From NCBI RefSeq assembly GCF_000517125.1, contig NZ_KI912156.1:632618-696617 (forward strand): a stretch of 64,000 nt of DNA. Reading direction: 5' to 3'. Made by a program: the position numbers and the translations under genes. Position 1 is the first letter of the stretch. Each line of letters begins with the position of its first letter. This document shows positions 17,541 through 27,199 of this stretch, in pieces. The stretch comes from Arthrobacter sp. MA-N2. Lineage in GTDB: Bacteria; Actinomycetota; Actinomycetes; Actinomycetales; Micrococcaceae. The notes under the pieces were generated by a model. The model did not search any database and was not told the origin of the DNA. It was given only the letters and a program-made list of their open reading frames with translations.

Positions 17541-18200
17541 TCAGTCCAGCTCACCCAGGCGCCATGCATTGGCCGCGTGCTCAAGGTCTTCTGCGGTCTT
17601 CACGAGCTGGTGCGAATTCCGGGTCAGTTTGCTTGCATGGCCTTCGTTTGAATGCTCTGCGCTGTCTGCGAGGGTGGCCTGGCCGAGTGCGACGACGCGG
17701 CAAAACGCGGCCGAGCGTTCCAGCGCAACGTCGAAATCGCCGTCGAACGCTCCCGAAAGGATGGCGTCCGCCATCTGCTTCATTTCGTCGGCTCCCGGCG
17801 GCTCGGCGGCCCCCGCCACCACGTGGGAAACCTGGGCGGTGTCCCTGCCGGCCTTGAAGTACACAGAGATGCGCTCGGAATTCTGTATGGTGGCCGCACG
17901 CAGCGCGTAGAGGCGCCACAACGCTCCGGGCAGGGACCGCGCCGGGCTCTCGGCCCACATTTCGGCGATGGCGTCCAGACCTTGCTCGTCCGCGAGCTTC
18001 ACGAGGCGCCTGGTGATCTTGGGGTCGTCGCTATCGCGGCCCCGCCGGACGAGGGCCTGGGCAGCAAGGTGCGCGGCTTCGGACACGCGCGCGGGGTCCG
18101 CTCCACCGGCGAACGGTTCGAAGTCAATCGGCGCAAAGGGTTTCGGCTTGTGGTGCCTATTTGCTCCGCCGTATACAGGAGGTCCCGATTGTTCGCTCAT
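17541..18200 (-). CDS. Conserved-looking helical protein of unknown function
   Basis: A protein of 219 residues from the ATG at 18200 (MSEQSGPPVYG). After a Pro-rich start it is mostly helical (VSEAAHLAAQALVRRG, RRLVKLADEQGLDAIAEMW, ALWRLYALRAATIQ) with no membrane segment or recognised catalytic motif. Amino-acid composition and the even spread of predicted helices are those of a real protein. I do not recognise the family. Confidence 0.72.
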   Translation of the reverse strand: MSEQSGPPVYGGANRHHKPKPFAPIDFEPFAGGADPARVSEAAHLAAQALVRRGRDSDDPKITRRLVKLADEQGLDAIAEMWAESPARSLPGALWRLYALRAATIQNSERISVYFKAGRDTAQVSHVVAGAAEPPGADEMKQMADAILSGAFDGDFDVALERSAAFCRVVALGQATLADSAEHSNEGHASKLTRNSHQLVKTAEDLEHAANAWRLGELD

Positions 18201-18418
18201 GCCCCAACGCTACTCCTGTGCTTTCGCTCGTGCACTCCTGACCGCAGCCTGTCGCATCCTCCCCATGTTTGAATCCGCCGGCGCCCTGACACGCCGTGGC
18301 TGCCGCGTGTCGTCGTCGACGATTGGTTCAAAAGAGGGGAGAACGCCGCGGGCCGGGCCGTGTCAAAACGCCCCTAAGCTTGAGGTACAGTATTTATGGC
18401 TGTTTCTACAGCCCGCAG

Positions 18419-18491
18419 GGGCCTTTAGCTCAGTTGGTAGAGCATCGGACTTTTAATCCGTGGGTCGTGGGTTCGATCCCCACAGGGCCCA
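18419..18491 (+). tRNA. tRNA-Lys (anticodon TTT)
   Basis: A 73-nt cloverleaf: acceptor GGGCCTT pairs with AGGGCCC, D-arm AGCTCAGTTGGTAGAGC, anticodon loop CTTTTAA with TTT at 18452-18454, T-arm GTGGGTTCGATCCCCAC, discriminator A at 18491. CCA is not encoded. Confidence 0.97.
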
Positions 18492-18497
18492 CCCAAG

Positions 18498-18526
18498 ACC
18501 CCCGGAACCACTCGGTTCCGGGGGTT
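18498..18526. terminator. Terminator shared by tRNA-Lys and the CoA-transferase gene
   Basis: ACCCCCGGAACC (18498-18509) pairs with GGTTCCGGGGGTT (18514-18526) across a 4-nt loop, followed by a short T-run. It begins 7 nt after the tRNA and touches the stop codon of the convergent gene. Confidence 0.75.
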
Positions 18527-19926
18527 TACTTGTCCCACACGGCGGGATGGCGGCCCAGCGGTCCGGCTTGCTGCGACCAGTGCACGGGGACGCCGTCGAT
18601 TCGCCCGGGGAGGGGCACGCGTCGCGCCGGCCCCCAGTCGGTGGTGGTTGCCTCAAGCGCGATGCCTTCGGTTGAGGGCGCCGGTAGGTGGTCGCTTGGC
18701 GGGGTCAGCGAGTACAGCAGATTGGCCGTGCCGATGAGTGAGGCCTGGATGCCGGCGGCTGTCGAGTGGGTGAGCCGCCGGGTGAGAGCGCGTGCGACGG
18801 ACGCGGCCAACAGCCAGCCAGTCGCGTGGTCGAGAGCTTGAACGGGTAACGGGAACGGCTCCTCCTGTCCTGTTGCCGTGGCGCCGTCGCTGGCGATTCC
18901 ACAGCTCATCTGTACCAAGCTGTCGAAGCCGCGGCGATTGCGCCAGGGGCCGTCCCATCCATAAGCGTCGAGGGCGGCCATGATCAGGCCGGGGTTCACG
19001 GCGGTCAGGGCTTCGCTGTCGTAGCCCAAGCGTTTCAGGACATCCGCTCGAAGTCCCGACACGAGCACATCGGCACCCGCGAGCAGTTCCTCGAACGTCC
19101 CGCGATCGGCGGGCGCGGTGAGATCCAAGGAGGCGGTCCGTTTGCCGAGCGTCGTCTCGGGCAACAGCGACGGCACTTCGTCGAAGCCCAGCGGATCGAT
19201 CCGCAACACGTCCGCACCGTACCCTGCCAGGAACTTGGTGCACACCGGTCCAGCGATCACCCGCGTCAGGTCCAGCACGCGCACGCCGTCGAATGGCCGT
19301 CCTCCGCTGGGTTTTGGCGCGCCGCTGCCGGACGACTGGCGCTCGACGACGGTCACTGGAGGCGCGTCTGCGGTCGCTGCCCCGGGAGCGGAGGCAAGCC
19401 ACTGGCCACGGTGGTGCATGACGGCGGCGCATCCGCCCGCCTCCACGATGGCCGTCTCCAACTCCTCGGCACGCAGTTCGGCCACTGCGGCCTGGACTGT
19501 TTCGCGGTCATGGGCGCCCAGAACCTGCTCGACGGCGGCACGGTGCCGGGCGTAGTTGGTGTGCAGCCTGATCCAAGCGTCCGCCGCACGATAGTTTCCG
19601 GCGATGGGGTCCCACAGTGGTGGCCGGGTCCAGCCGATCGGGGTGAACAATCTCTCTGACGCGAACGCGGCGCATGACTCCACGCTGTCTACCGTCACTG
19701 CGGGTGGCCGCGAGTCCTGGCGAGCGGCGAGGAGCTGCGCTGCGGCCACCGTTGCGACAGCAACCGCTCCCGTAGCAAGTCCGGTCACGTCGAAAGCCGC
19801 CGGCAGGACGGTCCGTGGCCCGGTCGTCGTTAGCTTAGTGGCTGGCCAATCCGCGCCGTCTTCGGCGCCGATCGCATGCCACATATGGGAGATCACCTCA
19901 GCGAAACTGTCGTCCACATCCACCAT
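18526..19926 (-). CDS. CoA transferase, CaiB/BaiF (family III) type
   Basis: A protein of 466 residues from the ATG at 19926 (MVDVDDSFAEV); 15 further codons are open upstream. The C-terminal part shows family III motifs RVLDLTRVIAGPVCTKFLAGYGADVLRIDP and AGADVLVSGLRADVLKRLG. The N-terminal ~200 residues look like a degenerate second copy (AAFDVTGLATGAVAVA), as in fused two-lobe members. Family III enzymes move CoA between acyl groups through an Asp-linked intermediate. Substrate unknown. It is divergent from the dedA gene. Confidence 0.85.
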   Translation of the reverse strand: MVDVDDSFAEVISHMWHAIGAEDGADWPATKLTTTGPRTVLPAAFDVTGLATGAVAVATVAAAQLLAARQDSRPPAVTVDSVESCAAFASERLFTPIGWTRPPLWDPIAGNYRAADAWIRLHTNYARHRAAVEQVLGAHDRETVQAAVAELRAEELETAIVEAGGCAAVMHHRGQWLASAPGAATADAPPVTVVERQSSGSGAPKPSGGRPFDGVRVLDLTRVIAGPVCTKFLAGYGADVLRIDPLGFDEVPSLLPETTLGKRTASLDLTAPADRGTFEELLAGADVLVSGLRADVLKRLGYDSEALTAVNPGLIMAALDAYGWDGPWRNRRGFDSLVQMSCGIASDGATATGQEEPFPLPVQALDHATGWLLAASVARALTRRLTHSTAAGIQASLIGTANLLYSLTPPSDHLPAPSTEGIALEATTTDWGPARRVPLPGRIDGVPVHWSQQAGPLGRHPAVWDK

Positions 19927-20010
19927 TCTCGACCGGCCTGCACAGGCGATCAACGGTAGTTGGTCTGGCATTCCTGCCCAAGTACGGCTTCAACTGCGAG
20001 ACTGTTCTTC

Positions 20011-20619
20011 ATGCAGGCCCTTTTGGATGGACTTTCCAACACCAGCCCGTTCCTGATCGGGTGCATCGTTTTCGCACTGGTCTTTGCCGAGGATGCTGTC
20101 TTTGTAGGCTTTGTGATCCCCGGTGAAACGGCAGCCGTGGTGGGCGGGGTGATTGCGAGCCGTGGACTTTTCCCGTTGTGGGCCATGATCGCCATTGTGG
20201 TGACCGCAGCGATTACCGGCGACACCGTGGGTTACGAGATAGGCAAGCACTTCGGCCCCAGGGTGATGGCCTTGAAGATCCTGGACAAACGACGCGCCCA
20301 GCTACAGAAGGCAGAGGACTTCCTCAAAGACAAGGGCGGCTTGGCCGTGTTCCTTGGCCGCTTCACTGCATTCTTCCGCGCCGTCATGCCCGCCCTCGCC
20401 GGACTCAGCCGCATGCCGTACCGGCGCTTCGCGTTCTGGAACTTCAGCGGCGGCATCATCTGGGGGTCCTTGTTCGTGACTCTGGGCTTCGTGGCTGGGA
20501 ACTCGTACGAGGAAGTGGCCCGCGCGGTCGGCCGGGGTGCCGCGGCAGTGGTGGCTCTTATTGCGGTGGCGATCCTCGTCGTTTGGCAGCTCAGGAAGCA
20601 CAGGGCCAAGAAGGCCTGA
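20011..20619 (+). CDS. DedA/SNARE-associated family membrane protein
   Basis: A protein of 202 residues from the ATG at 20011 (MQALLDGLSNTS). The DedA core is clear: FAEDAVFVGFVIPGETAAVVGG, the amphipathic segment FLGRFTAFFRAVMPALAGLSRM, then FWNFSGGIIWGSLFVTLGFVAG and a C-terminal helix. DedA proteins are thought to move undecaprenyl phosphate or phospholipid across the membrane and affect membrane potential. The longer frame from 19960 has no membrane features upstream. Confidence 0.92.
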   Translation: MQALLDGLSNTSPFLIGCIVFALVFAEDAVFVGFVIPGETAAVVGGVIASRGLFPLWAMIAIVVTAAITGDTVGYEIGKHFGPRVMALKILDKRRAQLQKAEDFLKDKGGLAVFLGRFTAFFRAVMPALAGLSRMPYRRFAFWNFSGGIIWGSLFVTLGFVAGNSYEEVARAVGRGAAAVVALIAVAILVVWQLRKHRAKKA

Positions 20620-20821
20620 CGCTGCGGCAGGCCGAAACCTGGCGGAAACCTGCCCGGCCTAGGCTGGTCACAATTCGTTCGGGAGGGGCGGTGAAAGGTC
20701 GATCTGGATATGTCCGGTGTTTGGCGTTATAACCGAAGTAGCTGCCCCGACGTCCTCGGCTTATCTGAGCCTCGAGTGATCTGATGTCCGCTTCTGCAGC
20801 GCACAACGTTAAGGAGAACCG

Positions 20822-21124
20822 ATGCATCTTTTGCCCCGTGAGCAGGAAAAGCTCATGATCGTGGTCGCTGCCGACCTCGCGCGCCGTCGGCAGTCCCGCG
20901 GACTCAAACTCAACTTTCCCGAAGCGGTGGCGATCATCAGCTACGAACTGATTGAGGGTGCCCGCGATGGAAGAACCGTCGCTGAACTCATGAGCTACGG
21001 CACCACGCTGCTTCGCCGCGAGGATGTCATGGAAGGCGTGCCGGAGATGATCCATGACGTCCAGATAGAGGCCACTTTCCCTGACGGCACCAAGCTCGTC
21101 ACGGTCCACGACCCGATCCGCTAG
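20822..21124 (+). CDS. ureA: Urease subunit gamma
   Basis: A protein of 100 residues, MHLLPREQEKLMIVVAADLARRR, the family length and start. AAGGAGA lies just upstream. The gamma subunit packs on UreC in the (UreABC)3 urease, which hydrolyses urea to ammonia and carbamate. It heads ureA-B-C-E-F-G-D followed by a nickel permease, all on the plus strand. The 200-nt upstream region holds the promoter; no obvious operator was seen. Confidence 0.97.
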   Translation: MHLLPREQEKLMIVVAADLARRRQSRGLKLNFPEAVAIISYELIEGARDGRTVAELMSYGTTLLRREDVMEGVPEMIHDVQIEATFPDGTKLVTVHDPIR

Positions 21125-21133
21125 GAGGCCACC

Positions 21134-21520
21134 ATGATTCCCGGTGAGTACCGGCTCCAAGCAGAGCCCATTGAGTGCAACAGCGGACGCGAGGCAATCG
21201 CCGTCGGGGTGGTCAACCGTGGCGACCGCCCCGTCCAGGTGGGCTCGCACTACCACTTTGCCGAGGCGAACGCGGCCCTCGAATTTGATCGCGAAGCCGC
21301 CCACGGCCGCCGCCTGGACATCCCGGCCGGAACGGCCGCCCGGTTCGAGCCGGGCGACTCCCGGACCGTCAAACTCATTGCGCTTGCGGGCAGCCGCGAG
21401 GTCTACGGCTTGCGGAACGCCGTCAACGGATCGCTTGATGCGGGGGCCGGAGGGAACGACGGCGGAGCTCCCGCCGCCACCGAAGGGCCCGGAGCCAGCA
21501 AGGAAGGAACAGCCCAGTGA
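21134..21520 (+). CDS. ureB: Urease subunit beta
   Basis: A protein of 128 residues (MIPGEYRLQAEPIECN) with AGGAGG in front. Conserved beta-subunit segments NRGDRPVQVGSHYHF and GRRLDIPAGTAARFEPG are present. The last ~25 residues (Gly/Ala-rich tail) extend beyond the usual ~100. It overlaps ureC by four bases (GTGA). Confidence 0.97.
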   Translation: MIPGEYRLQAEPIECNSGREAIAVGVVNRGDRPVQVGSHYHFAEANAALEFDREAAHGRRLDIPAGTAARFEPGDSRTVKLIALAGSREVYGLRNAVNGSLDAGAGGNDGGAPAATEGPGASKEGTAQ

Positions 21521-23301
21521 GCTTTGAAATTTCGCGCAAGCAGTACGCCGACCTTTACGGCCCGACGACGGGTGATTCCATCCGCTTGGCGGACACCGAA
21601 CTTTTCCTCGAGATCGAGAGGGACTACACGGTCTACGGCGAAGAAGTCATGTTCGGCGGCGGCAAAGTGGTCCGGGACGGCATGGGGCAGAACGGCCAAG
21701 TAACCCGCGACGGCCGCTTGCCTGAATCAAGCGCAGCATCGGACCAGACGCTCGACGTCCCGGACACAGTGATCTCCAACGTGGTGGTCCTCGACTACAC
21801 CGGGATCTACAAAGCCGATGTGGCGCTCAAGGACGGGCACATCTTCAAGATCGGCAAGGCCGGGAACCCGCAGATTGCCGACGGTGTGGACATTGTGATC
21901 GGCGCGAGTACCGAGATGATCGCGGGCGAGGGAAAGATCCTTACCGCAGGCGGCATAGACTCCCACATCCACTACATTTCCCCGGACCAGGTCCCCACGG
22001 CCTTGTGCAGCGGCATCACCACCATGGTGGGCGGCGGCACAGGTCCCGCAGAGGGCACCAAGGCCACCACCATCACGCCCGGCAAATGGCACATATCGCG
22101 GATGCTGCAGGCCGCGGAAGGGCTCCCGATCAACATCGGTCTCCTTGGCAAGGGGCACGCGTCCGCCATCGAGCCGCTGGCCGAACAGATCCGGGCAGGA
22201 GCGGTAGGCCTCAAAGTCCACGAGGACTGGGGCGCCACCACATCGTCCATCGACATGTCCCTGCGCGTCGCCGATGAATACGACGTGCAAGTGGCAATCC
22301 ATACGGACACCCTCAATGAGTGCGGATTCGTGGAGGACACCATCAAGGCAATCGACGGCCGGGTGATCCACACCTTCCACACCGAAGGTGCCGGCGGTGG
22401 ACATGCTCCGGACATCATCAAGATCGCCGGATTGCCGAACGTGCTCCCGGCGTCCACGAATCCCACCCTCCCGTACACGCGCAACACCATCGAAGAGCAT
22501 CTGGACATGCTCATGGTGTGCCACCACCTCAACCCGGACATCCCGGAAGACGTGGCTTTCGCCGATTCCCGCATCCGGGCCGAAACCATCGCCGCCGAAG
22601 ACGTGCTCCAGGATCTGGGCATCTTCTCCATGACATCCTCGGATTCCCAAGCCATGGGCCGCGTGGGCGAAGTCATCATCCGCACCTGGCAGGTGGCCGA
22701 TGCCATGAAACGGCAGCGGGGTGTGCTTAAAGACGCGTCAGGGGCCAGCCACGGCGCCGCGAACGGCTTGGGCGAGGACAGCGACAATTTCAGGATCAAG
22801 CGCTACATCTCCAAATACACCATCAACCCGGCGATCGCGCAGGGGATGGCAGACTCCATCGGCTCCGTGGAAGTGGGCAAATTCGCCGATCTCGTTCTCT
22901 GGAATCCGGCCTTCTTCGGCGTCAAGCCGGACCTGGTCCTCAAAGGCGGGCAGATTGCCTACGCACTCATGGGTGATTCCAACGGCTCCATCCCTACCCC
23001 GCAACCACGCACCATGCGCCCGATGTTCGCCACGTACGGCAAGGCGTTGCAGCGATCCTCCATCACCTTCCTGTCCAAAGCGGCCATCGACGCCGGCGTC
23101 CCGGAGGAACTCGGACTCGAACGCGTCATTCGGCCGGTGTCCGGCATCCGGAACCTGAGCAAGACGGACCTGAAATTCAACGGCGAGACGCCCGATATCG
23201 CCGTCGACCCCGAAACCTACAAGGTGACGGTCGACGGCGAAGACGTCACCTGCGAGCCCTCCGAGGTGCTTCCCATGGCCCAGCGCTACTTCCTTTTCTA
23301 G
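21517..23301 (+). CDS. ureC: Urease subunit alpha (catalytic)
   Basis: A protein of 594 residues from the GTG at 21517, which overlaps the ureB stop. It carries the bi-nickel site: His150 and His152 in SHIHYI, the Lys233 expected to be carbamylated in GLKVHEDWG, the HTDTLNE and HTFHTEGAGGGHAPD ligands, and the active-site flap MVCHHL (Cys335, His336). Length is slightly above the usual ~570. Motifs are complete, so an active enzyme is expected once UreDEFG load nickel. Confidence 0.97.
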   Translation: MSFEISRKQYADLYGPTTGDSIRLADTELFLEIERDYTVYGEEVMFGGGKVVRDGMGQNGQVTRDGRLPESSAASDQTLDVPDTVISNVVVLDYTGIYKADVALKDGHIFKIGKAGNPQIADGVDIVIGASTEMIAGEGKILTAGGIDSHIHYISPDQVPTALCSGITTMVGGGTGPAEGTKATTITPGKWHISRMLQAAEGLPINIGLLGKGHASAIEPLAEQIRAGAVGLKVHEDWGATTSSIDMSLRVADEYDVQVAIHTDTLNECGFVEDTIKAIDGRVIHTFHTEGAGGGHAPDIIKIAGLPNVLPASTNPTLPYTRNTIEEHLDMLMVCHHLNPDIPEDVAFADSRIRAETIAAEDVLQDLGIFSMTSSDSQAMGRVGEVIIRTWQVADAMKRQRGVLKDASGASHGAANGLGEDSDNFRIKRYISKYTINPAIAQGMADSIGSVEVGKFADLVLWNPAFFGVKPDLVLKGGQIAYALMGDSNGSIPTPQPRTMRPMFATYGKALQRSSITFLSKAAIDAGVPEELGLERVIRPVSGIRNLSKTDLKFNGETPDIAVDPETYKVTVDGEDVTCEPSEVLPMAQRYFLF

Positions 23302-23319
23302 GCACGGTGAAGCGAGAAA

Positions 23320-23799
23320 ATGATCATCGAAAAGATCCTGGGCAATCTGCACGAATTGCCGGACCCCGAACGGTACGCCGGTCTTCACAAGGAGAAGGTG
23401 GTCCTGCCCAGCGCCCAACTGGTCAAACGGATCCAACGCGTCACCACGGACCACGGCAAGGAGCTCGGCATCCGCCTCCCGGCCGGCTCCGGAGACCTGC
23501 GCGACGGCGACATCCTCGCCGTCGGGGATGCGAACATGATCGTGGTGTCGGTGCTCCCGAGTGATGTCCTGGTCATCGCCGCCCGCAGCATCTACGAAAT
23601 GGGAATCGTGGCGCATTCGCTGGGCAACCGGCACCTGCAGGCCCAGTTCTTTGACGCCTCGTCCGAGTACGGGGCCGAAGTCATGGTATGCCAATACGAC
23701 CACACTGTGGAGGACTACCTCAAACACGTCGGCGTGCCGTACGAGCGCCAAGAACGCGTCATGCCGGTGCCTTTCCGCCATGCTGAACACACCCACTAG
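23320..23799 (+). CDS. ureE: Urease accessory protein UreE (nickel chaperone)
   Basis: A protein of 159 residues, MIIEKILGNLHELPD. The C-terminal metal-binding half includes ARSIYEMGIVAHSLGNRH, and the protein ends in a short His-containing tail (FRHAEHTH) rather than a long His-rich tail. UreE delivers nickel to UreG. It ends 20 nt inside ureF. Confidence 0.95.
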   Translation: MIIEKILGNLHELPDPERYAGLHKEKVVLPSAQLVKRIQRVTTDHGKELGIRLPAGSGDLRDGDILAVGDANMIVVSVLPSDVLVIAARSIYEMGIVAHSLGNRHLQAQFFDASSEYGAEVMVCQYDHTVEDYLKHVGVPYERQERVMPVPFRHAEHTH

Positions 23800-24469
23800 C
23801 CCCGCGCCGTATCAGCTCGCGTTGCAGCAGCTGACTGACTCCGCGTTGCCTACCGGGGCGTTTGCGCATTCTCTCGGATTTGAGACGTACATCGATCGTG
23901 GGCTCGTATCGAATGAAGGAAGTTTCGGGGTTTGGCTGGCTGCGTTCATTTCGCAGCAGTTGACGTATTCCGATGGCTTGGCCATTCGCTTCCTCTATGA
24001 GGGGGCAGACGTGGCCGGGCTGGATGCTCATGTGAGCGCGCAGCTCCTCCCTCGGCAGGTGCGGGAGGCCAGTACCAAGATGGGCGGCCGGCTGATCGAG
24101 ATCGGGACCGAGGCCTTTCCCTCGGCCGAGCTGGAGGCATACCGGACTCTCGTGACCACAGGCCAGGCTGCCGGCCACCAGCCGCTGGCGTTCGCCGTCG
24201 TCGCGCGCTCGCTGGGGGTGCCGTTCGAAGAAGCGCTCGGCGCGTACCTTTTCGCGGCGGTCACCTCCCTGACCCAGAACGCCGTGCGCGCCATCCCGCT
24301 CGGCCAGAACTCCGGGCAGCGGCTGCTACGCAGAGCGCACGACGGCGTCGCTGCCGCCGTCGAACAGGTCCGGCACCTCGGCTGGGACGACTTCGGGTCC
24401 GTCAGCCCCGGGCTGGAAATTTCGCAGATGCGCCACGAATGGCAACGTGCGCGAATGTTCATGAGCTAG
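23780..24469 (+). CDS. ureF: Urease accessory protein UreF
   Basis: A protein of 229 residues from the ATG at 23780 (MLNTPTSPAPYQLAL), inside the end of ureE. The UreF core DSALPTGAFAHSLGFETYI and the C-terminal PGLEISQMRHE are typical. UreF acts with UreD and UreG in the complex that gates nickel insertion. Codon usage in the first ~250 nt is somewhat AT-richer than around it. Confidence 0.95.
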   Translation: MLNTPTSPAPYQLALQQLTDSALPTGAFAHSLGFETYIDRGLVSNEGSFGVWLAAFISQQLTYSDGLAIRFLYEGADVAGLDAHVSAQLLPRQVREASTKMGGRLIEIGTEAFPSAELEAYRTLVTTGQAAGHQPLAFAVVARSLGVPFEEALGAYLFAAVTSLTQNAVRAIPLGQNSGQRLLRRAHDGVAAAVEQVRHLGWDDFGSVSPGLEISQMRHEWQRARMFMS

Positions 24470-24485
24470 AACCACAGGAGGACAC

Positions 24486-25103
24486 ATGTCTGAACCCATC
24501 AAGATCGGCATCGGCGGCCCGGTCGGCGCCGGAAAAACGCAGCTCGTGGAGCGCCTGACCCGCCACATGAGCCGGGAAATCTCCATGGCAGCCATCACCA
24601 ACGACATCTACACGATCGAAGACGCCAAAATTCTGGCGGCCAACGGCATCCTGCCCGAGGACCGCATCATCGGCGTCGAAACCGGCGGCTGCCCGCACAC
24701 CGCCATCCGCGAAGATACCTCCATGAACACGGCGGCGATCGAGGAGCTCAAGAGACGCCATCCGGACCTTCAGGTGATTTTCGTCGAATCCGGGGGCGAC
24801 AACCTCTCCGCCACGTTCAGCCCCGAACTCGTGGATTTCTCGATCTACATCATCGATGTCGCGCAGGGAGAGAAGATCCCCCGCAAGGCCGGCCAAGGCA
24901 TGATCAAATCGGACCTCTTCATCATCAACAAAACCGACCTCGCCCCCTTCGTCGGTGCAGACCTCTCGGTCATGGAGCGGGACTCCAAGGAATTCCGCGG
25001 CGACAAGCCCTTCTGCTTCACCAACCTCAAGACTGACGAAGGGCTCGACAAGGTCATCGAATGGATGCGGCACGACGTCCTGATGCTCGACTTGGCGTCA
25101 TGA
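24486..25103 (+). CDS. ureG: Urease accessory protein UreG (GTPase)
   Basis: A protein of 205 residues. The P-loop GPVGAGKT, TNDIYTIEDA, the metal-binding ETGGCPHTA (Cys-Pro-His) and the G4 motif NKTDLAPFVGADL are intact. UreG couples GTP hydrolysis to nickel delivery. An AGGAGG-like site precedes it, and its stop overlaps the ureD start (ATGA). Confidence 0.97.
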   Translation: MSEPIKIGIGGPVGAGKTQLVERLTRHMSREISMAAITNDIYTIEDAKILAANGILPEDRIIGVETGGCPHTAIREDTSMNTAAIEELKRRHPDLQVIFVESGGDNLSATFSPELVDFSIYIIDVAQGEKIPRKAGQGMIKSDLFIINKTDLAPFVGADLSVMERDSKEFRGDKPFCFTNLKTDEGLDKVIEWMRHDVLMLDLAS

Positions 25104-26008
25104 GTACGACGGCTACGGCGGCTGAGATTTCTCCGGCGGACGGGTCACCTCCGGCGGCCTCTTCGGCTGGCTCGCCCCGAGGCGAGCTCAGCATGCGGGT
25201 CGCCTTGCGTGGGCAGCGATCCGTGGCCGTGCGGCAGTTTCATCAGGGGGCCTTGCGGGTTTTGAGGCCGCACTACTTGGACGGGTCCGGGCAGCTTTGT
25301 TATGTCATGGTCAATCCGGGCGGGGCGTATCTGGGGGCGGACCTCTATGTTGTGGATGTGGAGGTCGAGGCCGGGGCTTCGCTGCTTTTGACGACGCAGT
25401 CGGCCACGAAGATTTATCGGACTCCGGGCTCGTATGCGGAGCAGCGGATGACTATCCGTCTGAGGCCCGGGGCGGAACTGGAATTGGCGCCCGACCAGCT
25501 CATCGCCTACCGGGACGCAAGCTATCGGCAGAACACGCACATCACCATGCACCCGACGTCGAGCCTCATCATGGCCGAAGTCATCACCCCCGGATGGTCG
25601 CCGGACGGCGCTTCCTTCAAATACCGGGAACTCCGGCTCCGGAACGAAATCCAGGTGGAGTCCGACGGCGGCGCGGCGCTGCTTGCTCTGGACAACCTCC
25701 TCATACGGCCGCCTTTGGGCGATGTCACAGGCATGGGCTTCATGGAGGGCTACAGCCACGTGGGCTCACTCATAGTGGTGGATCCGCGCGTTGACCAGGC
25801 GCTCGCCGATGAACTGCACGGGCTCACGGCAGGGTATGACGCGTATTCGGGAGTGTCGATGACGCAAACCCTTGCGGGCACCACGGGCTTGGTCCTACGA
25901 TCCCTCTCGAACAGCACAGAGGAACTCAACCGGCTGCTCGGTACTTGCACCGGTCTTCTGCGTCAACGCTGGTACGGCCGGGCGCCGCTGAACCTCAGGA
26001 AGTACTGA
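25100..26008 (+). CDS. ureD: Urease accessory protein UreD (UreH)
   Basis: A protein of 302 residues from the ATG at 25100, which overlaps the ureG stop by four bases. UreD motifs are present: YVMVNPGGAYLGADLYVVDVEVEAGA, TQSATKIYRT and PDQLIAYRDASYRQ. UreD is the scaffold between UreF/UreG and apo-urease. The N-terminal ~30 residues are low-complexity. The stop overlaps the nickel permease start. Confidence 0.95.
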   Translation: MSTTATAAEISPADGSPPAASSAGSPRGELSMRVALRGQRSVAVRQFHQGALRVLRPHYLDGSGQLCYVMVNPGGAYLGADLYVVDVEVEAGASLLLTTQSATKIYRTPGSYAEQRMTIRLRPGAELELAPDQLIAYRDASYRQNTHITMHPTSSLIMAEVITPGWSPDGASFKYRELRLRNEIQVESDGGAALLALDNLLIRPPLGDVTGMGFMEGYSHVGSLIVVDPRVDQALADELHGLTAGYDAYSGVSMTQTLAGTTGLVLRSLSNSTEELNRLLGTCTGLLRQRWYGRAPLNLRKY

Positions 26009-27051
26009 TGACATCACTCGCCGAATTCGCCGCAATGTACCGCCAACGCGAGCATCTCCCGATGAAGTCGCGGCTCGCGTTCATGTTCGGTTCCGTTGTC
26101 CTGCTGCACCTTGCCACGGTCGTACTCCTGCTGGTGGGTGGAACCGGCGGCGGGCAGCCGCTCGCGCTGGGACTTGTGCTGACGGCCTATGTTGCCGGCA
26201 TCAAGCACAGCTACGACTGGGACCACCTCGCGGCGATCGACAATTCGACCCGAAAGTTCGTGGCACAGCGCAAAGATCCCGTAAGCGTAGGTTTTGCTTT
26301 CAGCCTGGGCCACAGTTCCGTGGTGATCCTCGCCGGTGTGATGCTGGTGGGCGGCGCCACCTTGGTGGGCCAGCTCATGGAGGAGCGTACCACTGGCCAT
26401 CTGGTGTTGGGATTGATCGGTAGTGGTATCTCAGGGATCTTCCTCCTGGCGATGGGCATCTTCAACGGGTCTGCGTTCCTTCGCACGGTGCAGTTGTACC
26501 GCGCCGCCCGGGCCGGCGGGGAGATCGCCGTCGAGGATCTAGAAACCAAGGGGCTCGTCGCGCGGTTGTTGGCCAAGCCACTGTCCAAGGTCCAGCGTCC
26601 AAGGAACATCTACGTGATCGGATTCTTGTTCGGACTCGGCTTCGATACGGCCACCACCATCGGGCTGCTGGTGCTCACGACGGCGGCGTCCCTCGCCGGT
26701 GTGCCTGTGCTTGCCCTCTTGGCTTTGCCGTTGGCCTTCACCGCCGCTATGACCATGTGCGATTCCATCAACGGCGTGGCCATGATGCGCATGTACAAGT
26801 CCGCCATCCATGATCCCCAGCGCAAGCTTGGATTCAATGCCGTCATTACCGGTATTTCGGCTTTTTCGGCGCTCTTCATCTCGGTCATCACGCTGGGCGG
26901 CTTCCTCAATTCGGCTTTCGGCCTGAGCGATCCTGTCACCACATGGCTGGGCGAAATAGACCTCGGCGACGCCGGGCTGGTGCTCATTGCGCTGTTCGCG
27001 CTCGTCTGGGTGCTCGCGGCCCTGCGGGCCCGGGCTGCGCGGCACCGCTAG
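26008..27051 (+). CDS. Nickel/cobalt permease (NiCoT family)
   Basis: A protein of 347 residues from the ATG at 26008, which shares one base with the ureD stop. The NiCoT signatures are clear: GIKHSYDWDHLAAIDNSTR (the HX4DH motif of helix II), FSLGHSSVV, and LGFDTATTIGLL. About eight hydrophobic segments are present. Translational coupling to ureD shows that it supplies nickel for urease. Confidence 0.95.
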   Translation: MTSLAEFAAMYRQREHLPMKSRLAFMFGSVVLLHLATVVLLLVGGTGGGQPLALGLVLTAYVAGIKHSYDWDHLAAIDNSTRKFVAQRKDPVSVGFAFSLGHSSVVILAGVMLVGGATLVGQLMEERTTGHLVLGLIGSGISGIFLLAMGIFNGSAFLRTVQLYRAARAGGEIAVEDLETKGLVARLLAKPLSKVQRPRNIYVIGFLFGLGFDTATTIGLLVLTTAASLAGVPVLALLALPLAFTAAMTMCDSINGVAMMRMYKSAIHDPQRKLGFNAVITGISAFSALFISVITLGGFLNSAFGLSDPVTTWLGEIDLGDAGLVLIALFALVWVLAALRARAARHR

Positions 27052-27199
27052 CGCGTGCGGCGGCGCCGACGACGCTCGCTCAGTTTTGAAGCCATTTCGG
27101 TGAACGCTCCTGCAGTTGCGTCGTCAGTATTCGACGGCGGGCGTCGGCGTTTGCTGCGGAAGTCGCCGTCGGGCATTATGCAGCCGGCGGCGACGGCGG

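Noticed and set aside
27048..27176. 42-codon Arg-rich minus frame (MPDGDFRSKRRRPP) after the PHP gene
   Set aside because: Overlaps the end of the nickel permease, lacks a ribosome site and is low-complexity.
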